A stretch of 64,000 bases of DNA from JAMXLO01 sp963812505 (GTDB taxonomy: Bacteria; Pseudomonadota; Alphaproteobacteria; Acetobacterales; Acetobacteraceae), in NCBI GenBank assembly GCA_963812505.1, contig CAWEVM010000006.1, positions 1 to 64,000 of the forward strand, read 5' to 3'. Shown here piece after piece: positions 1 to 7,669 of the stretch (positions are counted from its first letter, which is position 1; every line of letters begins with the position of its first letter). The notes beneath the pieces are model-generated. The model made no database searches. It was not told the DNA's origin and worked only from the letters and a program-made list of their open reading frames with translations. Position numbers and translations under genes: made by a program.

Positions 1-29
1 CCGCAGCATCACGTCCCTCCGATGGTAGG

Positions 30-487
30 CTATTGTTTGCGGCGCAGGGATCGCGTTCGGCGGTCCCGGTCGGTGGCTGCGTGAGCATTGTCGGCGCTTC
101 GCTGCCGCGGTTCCTCGGTGTAGTTCGGGTTCAGATCGATCGAGGTGGCCTAGATCCCAGTCTCGACCCAACTAAGCGAGCCGTGCCGCAGTCGCCGAAC
201 GGATCGAGCACACGGCCACCGGGCGCCAACCGACTGAGAGGCAACGCCGGACCATCTCTGGTGAGAACGGCGCAGGGTGGCTGCCTACGTAGTGAGGCGG
301 TATATGCCAGACCGATCCCGATGCCCGACCCATAGGATTGCTCATCGTGCTGAAAGTTCGGCCACGGATCACACCTTGCTTGTCCGGGACACCATGGCCG
401 ATGAAAGAGGTCGGGGTGATCGTGGCTGCGGCGGGTTGATGGGGGATACACGAGCCACTCTCGGTCTTTGGACTTGGGCGTAGTCAC
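30..487 (-). pseudogene. DNA methyltransferase (N4/N6 type) relic
   Basis: Pieces of an amino-methyltransferase are readable in three frames of the minus strand. The piece VWHIPPHYVGSHPAPF matches the region before the SAM motif, VLDPFGDCGTARL is the DPFGGSGT SAM-binding motif, and SIDLNPNYTEE is the segment that follows it in this family. They are not in one frame, and the N-terminal part with the catalytic motif is missing, so the gene is frameshifted and internally deleted. A GTG at 487 (reading MTTPKSKDREW) looks like the old start because it sits exactly where the neighbouring ParB-like gene ends, as in the second ParB-methyltransferase pair at 4.9 kb. No activity is expected. Confidence 0.6.
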
Positions 488-1747
488 GCTTCTCCCGAGG
501 TACTGGTGGAAGGCAGCGGGCGGCTCGTCAGTGAACTCATAGCGCACGCCACCACCCAGCGCCTCCTTCAGCAAGAGATTACAACCCAAGCCGCGTGAAC
601 ACGATCCGTTCCAGCATTGGTTCCAGCCCGGCCCAGAGCACGCGTTCGGATCACACTGAAGCACATTGTGCGAACGCGTCCTCGGCGGATGCAACGCGGG
701 CCTGCTGGTCTATCGTCGTGCCGATCCACACATTCGGCGGGAACTGGAACTCCGGGCGACCGCTGCGGAAACTTCGTACAGATGATGAAAATCCAACCCG
801 AACTCGAACACGCACGGAAGACGTCGATGATCGCCTCGATCCACTCGGCCGGCACCCAGCGACCGAACAAGTCGGCCAAGGAGCCGACAAAGATGCAGCG
901 ATCACGAACATCGTTGGTCACCCGCGGCGACTGGTTGATCGGCGCGGCCAACCGGTCCGGATGAAACATCGGCGCCACCGGACAAATCGCGAATGTAGCA
1001 GTATGGGCGGTCGTGCTTACAGCCGGTGATTGGGCTGTAACTGAACCTCGCCCAGTCTATCGCATTGCCGTCCTCCGCCACATTCTGATGGTTGAGCCTC
1101 GCGTTCGGGTTGCGCAAAACCAGTAACGCAGCGCGCTCGTCGTCAGGCAGCGCGCGCCACGCCTCGATTGTATAGCCATCGGCGATAACGCGCGGCGGCC
1201 GAGGTTGCGGCGGCAACAGGCGGAATGCTTTGGAGATGGTCAATTCATGCGCCGCGACACGGGCAATCAACTCAGGGTTGCCGCGCGCCAGCAGCTTCTT
1301 GGCTCGCGTGACGCTGCCCGCTGAGACATGGGCGTGTTCGGCCGCCTCACCGATAGTCAGAGAACTCGTCATTCCTCTTCTCGCCCCATTGAGGGTCGCA
1401 AGTTTTGCGGCGATCAGCGAGCGGTCTGAGGTCGTCAAGTGCCGGCGGGCAAGGTTCATCGAAAGGACAAATGCCCGCGCCGCGCGTTCATCGCCCCTGA
1501 ACCTCTCGGAACGAATGTCTGTGCCGGTCTCGCAGCAGGCCCGGTACCGATGCCAGCCCTCAAGCGCCTGCCCGTCGAACAGTGTGATCGGCACACGCAG
1601 ACCGTGTGCTGCGATATCGGCGCGCAGTTGCGCGAACTCTCCCGCTGGCATGGAGGGAAACAGGGCGGACAAAGGGTGCTGCCGCAGCCCGTCGGCGGTG
1701 GTCTGAGATGTATCAGGCACCCCCTCTGACTGGTTTGTTGCCACCAC
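488..1747 (-). pseudogene. ParB-like / DUF5131 (phage Gp37-Gp68) protein, frameshifted
   Basis: Residues 1-215 are intact and ParB-like: QHPLSALFPSMP opens a ParB/Spo0J nuclease-type domain (GWHRYRACCETGT), followed by an HTH region (TIGEAAEHAHVSAGSVTRAK). The start of a DUF5131 domain follows (IDWARFSYSPITGCKHDRPY, the WNPxTGC motif of phage Gp37/Gp68). The reading frame then breaks: FVGSLADLFGRWVP, FPPNVWIGTTIDQQ and LEPMLERIVFT, all typical of DUF5131, lie in other frames. A tail, RYEFTDEPPAAFHQYLGR, ends near 490 and recurs in the second ParB-like gene. The start at 1747 overlaps the divergent Rha-like gene, so its 5' end may also be rearranged. DUF5131 proteins are radical-SAM-like phage proteins of uncertain role. 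Confidence 0.7.
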
Positions 1748-1751
1748 CTAC

Positions 1752-2304
1752 GTGAATGATCAGAACGGCGAAAGTTATCCCGCCTACAACCTAACGCGTG
1801 ATGGCTTCACATTAGTGGCGATGGGTTTCACCGGAAGCAAGGCGCTCGGCTTCAAGGTGCGGTACATCGAGGCATTTGGTGCGATGGAGCGCGCGCTGCG
1901 CCAAACGCCTGTAGTCGCGACCAAGCCACGGATCAGTGGCTCGCTGGTCCGGGAGACCCGCAAGCTGTTGGACTATGCCGAGGCAAAATGGAACCTGTCA
2001 GCGGCATCGCAGCAGGCATTCGCCGCCAGTTTGTTCCGACAGGTCGGGATTGATCTCCCGGAGCCGGTTGTCGAACGGCATTTTTCAACCACCGAACTGG
2101 CCGAGCGGTTTGATCTGTCGCCGCAGAAGCTGGGCCGCTTGGCGAAACATCTAAAAGTTGCGGAGAACGGCGAGCGCCGACTAACGACGGCGCGGTACAA
2201 TGGCAAGCAGGTTGAGCAGTTTTGGTGGGATCAGCGGGGCGTTGACGCTCGCCGACAACTCGTCTGTCGTGCCGTTCGACGTCGGCGAGCGGGGAAGCCG
2301 CTGA
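1752..2304 (+). pseudogene. Rha-family phage regulatory protein, truncated and frameshifted
   Basis: The reading frame opens at GTG 1752 with NDQNGESYPAYNLTRDGFTL followed by MGFTGSKALGFKVRYIEAF, the second half of the Rha (pRha) domain found in lambdoid phage regulators. The first roughly 60 residues of the usual domain are absent. The in-frame residues just upstream (WFVATTYV) fit the family, but a stop at 1704 closes the frame. A C-terminal helical region follows (SPQKLGRLAKHLKV). Near 2240 the frame shifts: continued in another frame it reads LADNSSVVPFDVGERGSR and stops at 2302-2304 with a TGATG overlap to the next start. That neat overlap is the main evidence that this is the original end and that the present in-frame fusion to the next gene is secondary. 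Confidence 0.6.
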
Positions 2305-3014
2305 TGAGCAATCGGCAGGAGCGCCGCCAACAGGCGGCGATAGCCCGCCGTGCCCCCAAAATGTCGAACGCCAATCGCCGGAGAGACGAAGGCCACATGA
2401 TCGTCGGTTCGGGTTCTGCCGTATCGGACGACATCAAGGCGGACGTCGCGCGGGTGGTGCGATCGATCAAGTTCACGGGCACCATCGGCGGCGATTGCGT
2501 CGTGCGGGCCGGGATCGGTTTCGTCGCATTGGGTCTGCTTGGCTTCAAACCGCGGTTCTGTGTCGGCGGCATGCTCTATCGCGCCGGGCCTGATGCGTTG
2601 GGCGACACCATGGCGGTTTGTGGACCCGGCAACGCCGGACAGATGATCGATGGCCACTTCATCGGCCACGTCTGGCTCGGCCTGGACGATGAACTCGTTG
2701 ACTTCTCCTGCGCCGATTGGCCAGACCTCGATCCACGAGGTGAGCTATTGGTCGCCGGCATCGACCTGCCGCCGGTGCAATGGCGCGCGCCACCACCGAC
2801 CTTCGTATGGGCAACCAAGGGTCTGTTCGATTGGCAGCCGGTCGGTTCCCCGGACATCGGCGAACTTTGGTATGGTCCTTGGCGCGGTCCTCAGCCGATC
2901 GACTTCTTCGAGACACTGATGGATCAGATCGTGCCACTTGGCGAGGCGGTCGTGACCAACCTTGTCAGGATGAACTTACCGGACCGGGTACGGACGCTCG
3001 CAATGGCGGGATGA
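2304..3014 (+). CDS. Transglutaminase/papain-like Cys-His-Asp protein of unknown role
   Basis: This 236-residue protein starts at ATG 2304 inside a TGATG overlap with the end of the broken Rha gene. The first 35 residues are basic (SNRQERRQQAAIARR). The core holds an ordered Cys-His-Asp set: GDCVVRAG near residue 80, GHVWLGL near 127 and LVDFSCADWPD near 135. This resembles the transglutaminase-like or NlpC-like cysteine-hydrolase fold. There is no signal peptide or membrane segment. No family was recognised by name, so the catalytic reading is inference. In the present sequence it is also in frame with the upstream Rha-like gene, which may give a fused product of about 420 residues. Confidence 0.6.
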   Translation: MSNRQERRQQAAIARRAPKMSNANRRRDEGHMIVGSGSAVSDDIKADVARVVRSIKFTGTIGGDCVVRAGIGFVALGLLGFKPRFCVGGMLYRAGPDALGDTMAVCGPGNAGQMIDGHFIGHVWLGLDDELVDFSCADWPDLDPRGELLVAGIDLPPVQWRAPPPTFVWATKGLFDWQPVGSPDIGELWYGPWRGPQPIDFFETLMDQIVPLGEAVVTNLVRMNLPDRVRTLAMAG

Positions 3015-3098
3015 TCGGTAGGAAAGGGGGGGCGAGCCACGAACTCGGTCTGTCGTGACTCGCCTTAAACTCAGATGCAATGTCCATAGAGCAGTCGG

Positions 3099-4100
3099 CT
3101 AGTCAGCCGCCAGTTGGTGATCCTCTTTTGGCGGTTCAAGCTGATTCCCGTAGCAATCCCAACCTTTCACGCGGCGTCGTGCGAAGAGTTCGAGGTATGG
3201 TCCTTGGGTCGCCCGCTGTACGTATTCGTGTGTGATCGCCGGCTTCTCGCTGTTGCGCCGGGACAGGCGTTCGCGGATCATCGATGTCAGGTCACTGTCG
3301 ATGAAATGCGTCGGTGTCCTTGGACGAACTCCGATGAGCAAGTCCTCATGCACGGTGCGGACATAGGCGCCGCGACCATAATGCGTGAGCTTATCCCACA
3401 CGATGTGCGTCTTGTCCTCGAAGCCCCATGCCTCAAGCAAAACGAAGCCGCATGCCTTGAGCAATGATGGTGGCACCCATAGAAACAGGAATGCGTCATC
3501 AGTCGCCACCTCGCCCACTGGCAAGGCGCGGAGTTCGTCCAATGGCACGGTGCCATAGTGGCCCGTCGTTGCGCCGCGCCGACCGCCTGCGCTATCCCAC
3601 TGATATGGTGGATCGGCCAAAAGGCCGCGCCACTTCCGTCTGTCGCGGATCGCGTCATTGAGGTCATCGACGACATCGCCGCCGGTCAATGGCTTGAACC
3701 AGCGGATACGCCGGACCTCTATGCGCAGTCTGTTCAGGTTCCAGTTCTCATCGGCGGCTTGTGTCAGCAGCGGGATCGACTGTTCCAACGGCAGCACCCG
3801 CGCCGAATGGTAGTGGGACGGCGAGGTGTTTAGGTACTTAAACTCTCTTGGGTACCGTCGAGCGACGCACATGTAGACCTTCAAGGTATCATACTTCACG
3901 CCTCGCCAGCCCGGCGCTTCGATGATCCGGCGGCACTCGCCTGGGCCGAAGCTCTGGCGACCGCGCAAGCCCCACTCGCCGATTTCCCATACCGTGGCAT
4001 CGTGCCGCTGCGCTAATTCGATCCCTTCACGCTCCCATTGGTCCTTTTCGGGTCCGCTGTCTGCAAACCCGCGACCGGGATACCGTCTGTCGGCGGTCAT
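3099..4100 (-). CDS. MT-A70-family DNA N6-adenine methyltransferase
   Basis: This 333-residue protein has an N-terminal helical region of about 160 residues (a ParB-like or DNA-recognition extension) and a C-terminal MT-A70 domain. The catalytic/SAM motif is clear as LLADPPYQWD near residue 180 (DPPY in place of DPPW), followed by FLFLWVPPSLL, HIVWDKL and GVRPRTPTHFI, and SEKPAITHEYVQR near the end, all as in the phage and plasmid members. It would methylate adenine N6 in DNA using S-adenosylmethionine. Its 5' end overlaps the 3' end of the upstream methyltransferase-like gene by 74 bases, so the two are one operon running leftward. It is intact, unlike most genes in the island. Confidence 0.85.
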   Translation of the reverse strand: MTADRRYPGRGFADSGPEKDQWEREGIELAQRHDATVWEIGEWGLRGRQSFGPGECRRIIEAPGWRGVKYDTLKVYMCVARRYPREFKYLNTSPSHYHSARVLPLEQSIPLLTQAADENWNLNRLRIEVRRIRWFKPLTGGDVVDDLNDAIRDRRKWRGLLADPPYQWDSAGGRRGATTGHYGTVPLDELRALPVGEVATDDAFLFLWVPPSLLKACGFVLLEAWGFEDKTHIVWDKLTHYGRGAYVRTVHEDLLIGVRPRTPTHFIDSDLTSMIRERLSRRNSEKPAITHEYVQRATQGPYLELFARRRVKGWDCYGNQLEPPKEDHQLAAD

Positions 4101-4938
4101 GTATCCTCCTTCTGATTAGGTCGTTCGCTGCGTGTGGTGCGTGTGGCCTCAACGTGAACAACACGCACGGGTGAGGTCCCGGCATGGCTTTGCCGGTGAC
4201 CGTATGCCGCCAGCGAACGCGGCCCAAACTGCGCACCGTCGCCCCAGCTTCGATCAATTGGCATACGATGCGGTTAACCGGCACGACCATTGCGACCGTT
4301 ATGCCATTTTTCCTGACTTGTCCGATTGCGTGGTATGCGACTGCGGTCAATCCACGCCCCTTCTTTTCGTGCGCGGCGACGAAACTGGCGTTTACATAGC
4401 TTGGATCGAGCCAATCTACCTCCAGCGCGTCGTAGCAATCAGGAGACGGATAAGGAAATGGATCGTGGAAATCGCCGATCTCCTCGCGGACGATCGCTTC
4501 GGTTTCTGGCGGCGTGATCCAATGTCGGTTTTCGGTCTCCTTGTGGCGGGTTTTGATTTCGCGCCACACGGTTCGCCAGTGCGGAAACTGGTAGTATGGA
4601 TCGTTCGCGGCGTCCGGTGGCGCCAGCACATCGTCGGCGGCTTCCGCCAGCAACAGCATGTCGTACGCATCGGTCCTGGAAGCGCCGCCATGCTGACTTA
4701 CGAACTCGACGTATTGCTTGCCCTTGAATCCGTGCTGCTCTAGCGACTGGCGATGTAGCTTGGCGCGCTTGACCCGACACTCCAGGGCGATCCTGGTGGC
4801 CTCTGCCTCCCGTAGCGCCAGGGCGTCAAACTGCTGGCCGATCTCGTCGGGAGTTTGTCCGATGTATTGGACTTCTTCCGGCGTCGTAAAGGAATGATCG
4901 GGCACGGTTACCTCCGTGGCGAGTGACGTTCGGGTCAC
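4027..4938 (-). CDS. Phage-type adenine-methyltransferase-like protein with altered catalytic motif
   Basis: This 303-residue protein starts with GTG at 4938, overlapping the stop of the ParB-like relic (GTGA). An N-terminal helical part (residues 30-110) precedes a C-terminal domain like the phage N-6-adenine methyltransferases: ENRHWITPPE, YDALEVDWLD, GITVAMVVPVNR and EAGATVRSLGRVRWR. Where the family has VNPPF/VNPPY this copy reads YVNASFVAAHE, so the prolines of the catalytic loop are lost and the enzyme may be inactive or have another role. The last 25 residues (RRIHDRRQTVSRSRVCRQRT) are very basic, overlap the next gene, and may be a product of frame drift. Confidence 0.65.
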   Translation of the reverse strand: MTRTSLATEVTVPDHSFTTPEEVQYIGQTPDEIGQQFDALALREAEATRIALECRVKRAKLHRQSLEQHGFKGKQYVEFVSQHGGASRTDAYDMLLLAEAADDVLAPPDAANDPYYQFPHWRTVWREIKTRHKETENRHWITPPETEAIVREEIGDFHDPFPYPSPDCYDALEVDWLDPSYVNASFVAAHEKKGRGLTAVAYHAIGQVRKNGITVAMVVPVNRIVCQLIEAGATVRSLGRVRWRHTVTGKAMPGPHPCVLFTLRPHAPHAANDLIRRRIHDRRQTVSRSRVCRQRTRKGPMGA

Positions 4939-5200
4939 TTCTTTCCGAGATACTCGGGGAACGGCGGCTCGTCAGTGAACTCATACCGCGCGCCGACCTT
5001 GAACTCCTCGGTGCGGATTTCCGTGCCGGTCTCGCAGCAGCCTTTAACACGGTGCCAACCGTCCCACACCTTGCCATCATATAAGGTGATGGCATGCCGT
5101 AGCCCATGCGTGGCGATGTCCGCGCGGGCATCGAGGGGAATACGGCGCTGAGCGGGTGCTGCTCAAAGCCGCCGTTATCAGGCCATGTGGCACTGTCCAT
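4935..5200 (-). pseudogene. Short ParB-like protein, frameshifted
   Basis: The gene opens with ATG at 5200 and FEQHPLSAVFPSMPA, nearly the same as the larger ParB-like gene (QHPLSALFPSMPA). About seven codons are lost and the frame changes. The second frame continues ADIATHGLRHAITLYDGKV, GWHRVKGCCETGTEIRTEEF and a tail RYEFTDEPPFPEYLGKK, then stops at 4935-4937. Compared with the copy at 488-1747 the HTH and DUF5131 parts are absent, so the nuclease-like N-terminus is joined straight to the tail. Its stop overlaps the GTG start of the adenine-methyltransferase-like gene, so the two were coupled. Confidence 0.6.
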
Positions 5201-5516
5201 GCCGACCACCTCACCGGACCGCGCGATAACGCACGCAGGTTGCAACCTAATGTTGAACTCAGGTGAGTGGACTAAAAGGTGCGTTGAGCGTGGGCTACCG
5301 ATCTGCCGCTGTCAAGGCCACGGCGAAGTAACGAGGGCTGGGTTAACTGACGGCGCGGGGCAGTTTGTCTCACTTGACAAAATCGCGTTTCGTGGTATTG
5401 TTGTCAGGCGTCAATGAACGACAGTAATTGACGGACGTCCCCTCTCACCTATACAGTCCTCGGCCTTCGCGGCAGACCCCTGTGGTTGGCCGCTCTTATG
5501 CGTTTGGGAGACGCAC
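5201..5516. other. Intergenic region between divergent modules
   Basis: This 316-base gap separates the leftward ParB/methyltransferase operon from the rightward small-gene operon. I see no gene in it. It contains the promoter described next and, downstream of the -10 box, a loose inverted repeat (TTGTCAGGCGTCAA at 5399-5412) that could be an operator, though this is weak. Confidence 0.4.
5374..5401 (+). promoter_or_regulatory. Sigma70-like promoter for the rightward small-gene operon
   Basis: A perfect -35 box TTGACA (5374-5379) is separated by 16 bases from a -10 box TATTGT (5396-5401). It points toward the small gene starting at 5517 and lies in the gap between divergent operons. The match is much better than anything else noticed upstream of genes in this high-GC sequence. 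Transcription would start near 5408, leaving a leader of about 110 bases. Confidence 0.55.
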
Positions 5517-5757
5517 ATGGCACAGATGACGCCCGAGGAGTTCGCCGCAGGCGCGCAGCAGGCGTTGGGTCGCGAACCCATCAAGCCTGCACCGAAGCCG
5601 CTGAAGACCACGCAGCCCCCGGCCAAGCCGGAAGCCAAGCCGCGCGCGGGAGGATTGGCCGGAGGTAGATCGCGCCGTGCGACTGATCTTCCAGCTTACC
5701 CACGGCGTGGCTGAGAAACTGCTGGAAGCGGCTGAGCGGATTCGGCGGAGGTACTGA
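5517..5757 (+). pseudogene. Small protein of unknown function, probably frameshifted
   Basis: ATG 5517 is preceded by GGGAG. The frame reads MAQMTPEEFAAGAQQALGRE, then a Pro/Lys-rich linker (KPLKTTQPPAKPEAKPR). If the frame shifts by one base near 5650 it continues with a convincing amphipathic helix (VDRAVRLIFQLTHGVAEKLL, then EAAERIRRRY) and stops at 5755-5757, overlapping the ATG of the next gene (TGATG). Without the shift it ends at 5714 with an atypical tail. The overlap argues that the helix is the true C-terminus. Function unknown. Confidence 0.5.
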
Positions 5758-6056
5758 TGGCGACCGAACCAAGCGAGACAGTCGAGGCGCTGCGAAATCT
5801 CATGCTGACGCTCATGCGGGAGTATCAGGCGGCGATCGACGCCGCCTTAGCAGCCGAGCGCGCAGGCGATCCGCTGCGTGCCCATGATAGGGCCATCGCT
5901 ATGGACGCGCTCGGCGAGGTGATAACGACGCTGCTGACCGCGCTCGACGCCTTACCCGCGATGCGCGGCAGCCTCGATCAGTCAATACAGGAATGGCATG
6001 AGATTCACGCCAAGAACGTCGCGACGTTGGCGCCTCTGCGCGAGCGGATCAACTGA
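5757..6056 (+). CDS. Hypothetical 99-residue helical protein
   Basis: The start codon overlaps the stop of the preceding small gene (TGATG), so it is translationally coupled. The protein is acidic and almost entirely helical (VEALRNLMLTLMREYQAAID, EVITTLLTALDALPAM), with no signal peptide or membrane span. No family was recognised. It is one of a run of short same-strand genes (5.5-7.2 kb) behind a single good promoter, typical of phage or integrative-element cargo. Confidence 0.6.
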   Translation: MATEPSETVEALRNLMLTLMREYQAAIDAALAAERAGDPLRAHDRAIAMDALGEVITTLLTALDALPAMRGSLDQSIQEWHEIHAKNVATLAPLRERIN

Positions 6057-6070
6057 TTCGCCGGCACGCC

Positions 6071-6151
6071 ATGATCCGGCGCGGTCTGATCGTCCGCGAG
6101 GGAGAGCACTACGGTCTGGCTGAACGCCGAGGGAGACTGACGGATCGATGA
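6071..6151 (+). CDS. 26-residue peptide gene or fragment, MIRRGLIV type
   Basis: ATG 6071 opens a frame reading MIRRGLIVREGEHYGLAERR and six more residues. The TGA at 6149-6151 overlaps the ATG of the next gene (ATGA). The coupling suggests it is, or was, translated. Related sequence occurs twice more downstream (7201 and 7448), so it may be the C-terminal fragment of a duplicated gene. Function unknown. Confidence 0.4.
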   Translation: MIRRGLIVREGEHYGLAERRGRLTDR

Positions 6152-6432
6152 ACCAGGACGAATATCTGGCCGAACAATCCACCCAAGCCGTACGCGAGGG
6201 GTTTGACCGTGCATTTGCCGAGGCGGAGGGACAAGAGCATCTAATCGAACTCTTGCGGCTGGCATTGCGCATGGAGCGGGTGGCGCACGACATCACGCGC
6301 CGGACAATGGCACTCACCCTAGATGCTTCCGAGGGCAAGTCGGCGGTCATCCGCAGTCTGGTCGCTATCCTTGATCATCATGGCATCGAACATCCGCCGC
6401 TGCCGGAGAAGATGACGGTGGTGACTCACTGA
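6148..6432 (+). CDS. Hypothetical 94-residue protein
   Basis: The start overlaps the upstream stop as ATGA. The protein is helical and acidic in its first half (YLAEQSTQAVREGFDRAFAE) with a central helix HLIELLRLALRMERVAHDIT and a short polar C-terminus. There is no signal peptide or known motif. It belongs to the coupled small-gene row of the element. Confidence 0.6.
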   Translation: MNQDEYLAEQSTQAVREGFDRAFAEAEGQEHLIELLRLALRMERVAHDITRRTMALTLDASEGKSAVIRSLVAILDHHGIEHPPLPEKMTVVTH

Positions 6433-6551
6433 CTTGCAGAGCAGTCTCTCCGACCGTGGCCAAGGCTTCGTCAGCGAATCGTCAAGCTGAACATCGACAC
6501 CGAACGCGGCGGATTACCGCGATCACGCGAGTGTGGACAGAGGAGCCAACG

Positions 6552-6851
6552 ATGAGCGACGCGCAGCAGCGGACCGAATGGACTGCGATGGCGGAAGCCA
6601 TTTCCTTTATCAGCGCCACGTTGGGCGAAACCTATACGGCGGCGCAAGGCAACGGCCTCTACTGGTCAGCCTTGGGCGTGCAGCGACCGGACGGTGTATG
6701 GCCGTATCCGGTTGGGCTGGAGAACCTCGGCTCAGAGGTCAAGCTTATCCTCTCCTTCTCGGATGCCGGCGTGGGTCATTTGGCGGCAGAGAAGCTGTAC
6801 GCGATCATGGGATGGGCGACATACCACGGCCACGAATGCGAGCATGATTGA
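6552..6851 (+). CDS. Hypothetical 99-residue protein
   Basis: I chose ATG 6552 because it is preceded by GAGGAG and opens MSDAQQRTEWTAMAEAISFI. An in-frame extension to 6456 exists but has an unlikely Arg-rich composition. The protein has a compact mixed fold judged by composition (GNGLYWSALGVQRPDGVWPY, HLAAEKLYAIMGWATYHGHE). No family recognised. Confidence 0.6.
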   Translation: MSDAQQRTEWTAMAEAISFISATLGETYTAAQGNGLYWSALGVQRPDGVWPYPVGLENLGSEVKLILSFSDAGVGHLAAEKLYAIMGWATYHGHECEHD

Positions 6852-6978
6852 GCAGGTCAGCGAGCGCATGGCCGATGGCTGCGGTCATTCCGCTGTTCGG
6901 GCAATGACAGTCATCCCCCTTGCGGCGGGATCAGCCGCCACCAGAGCCACTGATTTGTATTCGAGGTCGGAGAGTGAG

Positions 6979-7197
6979 ATGAGCGAGGACCTGACGAAGG
7001 TGACAATGTTCAAGTTCTTTCTGCGCGCCGACTGCCTGCTGTCGGCCATCGTCGAGGCACCGAATGAGGAGGTGGCGCGCGAGCGATTCAAGGTTGGCCA
7101 ATACGGCGGCTACACCATCGAGGACATAGGCGAGGATGAGTTGGTCCGCATCGAGATGATCGAGCAGTTCATCACCAGCATTAGGCCGTTGCGCTGA
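6979..7197 (+). CDS. Hypothetical 72-residue protein
   Basis: ATG 6979 follows a purine-rich GGTCGGAGAGTGAG. The product reads MSEDLTKVTMFKFFLRADCL, then VEAPNEEVARERFKVGQYGG and an acidic C-terminus. The layout (short beta strand, helix, YGGYTIEDI) resembles small phage proteins that modulate other proteins, but no family is identifiable. The in-frame upstream extension to 6694 overlaps the previous gene and is not favoured. Confidence 0.6.
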   Translation: MSEDLTKVTMFKFFLRADCLLSAIVEAPNEEVARERFKVGQYGGYTIEDIGEDELVRIEMIEQFITSIRPLR

Positions 7198-7200
7198 GCC

Positions 7201-7233
7201 GACGGTCTGGCGGAACATCGGGAACGCCTCGCG
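7201..7233 (+). repeat. Fragment of the YGLAEHRERLA repeat
   Basis: The frame reads DGLAEHRERLA immediately after the stop of the 72-residue gene, matching the C-terminal part of the copies at 6071 (HYGLAERRGRL) and 7448 (HYGLAEHRERLA). It has no start codon and is a leftover of a duplicated sequence. Confidence 0.45.
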
Positions 7234-7304
7234 TTCGGTGCCGGGCCTGCTCTGCCGGCGGGATCATACCGCAAGACCGTTTGACGGAGTTTGGTGAGGC
7301 GCGG

Positions 7305-7433
7305 ATGCGGGCGATGATCGGTAGTTTGATCCGATTCAACGATCCGGCGCGGCGATATGAGATCGAGTGCTTTCGGTATGATTGGCAGGGCGACGAAGAC
7401 GCGACGCGGACCGATTTGTGGCGTTACCCATAG
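7305..7433 (+). CDS. 42-residue hypothetical peptide
   Basis: ATG 7305 opens MRAMIGSLIRFNDPARRYEI followed by ECFRYDWQGDEDATRTDLWR and a stop at 7431. The frame is also open upstream with LTEFGEAR, so it may be the end of a longer broken gene. Its amino-acid composition looks coding. Function unknown. Confidence 0.35.
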   Translation: MRAMIGSLIRFNDPARRYEIECFRYDWQGDEDATRTDLWRYP

Positions 7434-7447
7434 GGTGGGGCGGATCG

Positions 7448-7522
7448 ATCCGGCGCGGTCTGATCGTGCCGGAGGGTGTGTCGCACTACGGGCTGGCGGA
7501 ACACCGGGAGCGCCTCGCCTAG
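7448..7522 (+). repeat. Third copy of the IRRGLIV...YGLAEHRERLA sequence
   Basis: The frame reads IRRGLIVPEGVSHYGLAEHR then ERLA and a stop at 7520-7522. This matches the product of the 6071 gene nearly end to end, but the start codon is changed (TCGATC instead of ATGATC), so it is probably untranslated. It shows that this part of the island has been duplicated. Confidence 0.5.
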
Positions 7523-7669
7523 CGATGCCGGACTTCACGACCGCATTGATGCCAAACTCCCAGACGCCTGTCAGATCGTCCCCACCTGAAATGTTCCCGC
7601 GAGCCATCAGGCAACCGAAACAAGTGTGCAGCGTCGCTAAGGGATAGCCTCGCGAAAAGGATATTCTCT

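Noticed and set aside
595..1029. Plus-strand frames of 115-144 codons
   Set aside because: They lie opposite recognisable DUF5131 fragments on the minus strand and have no motif.
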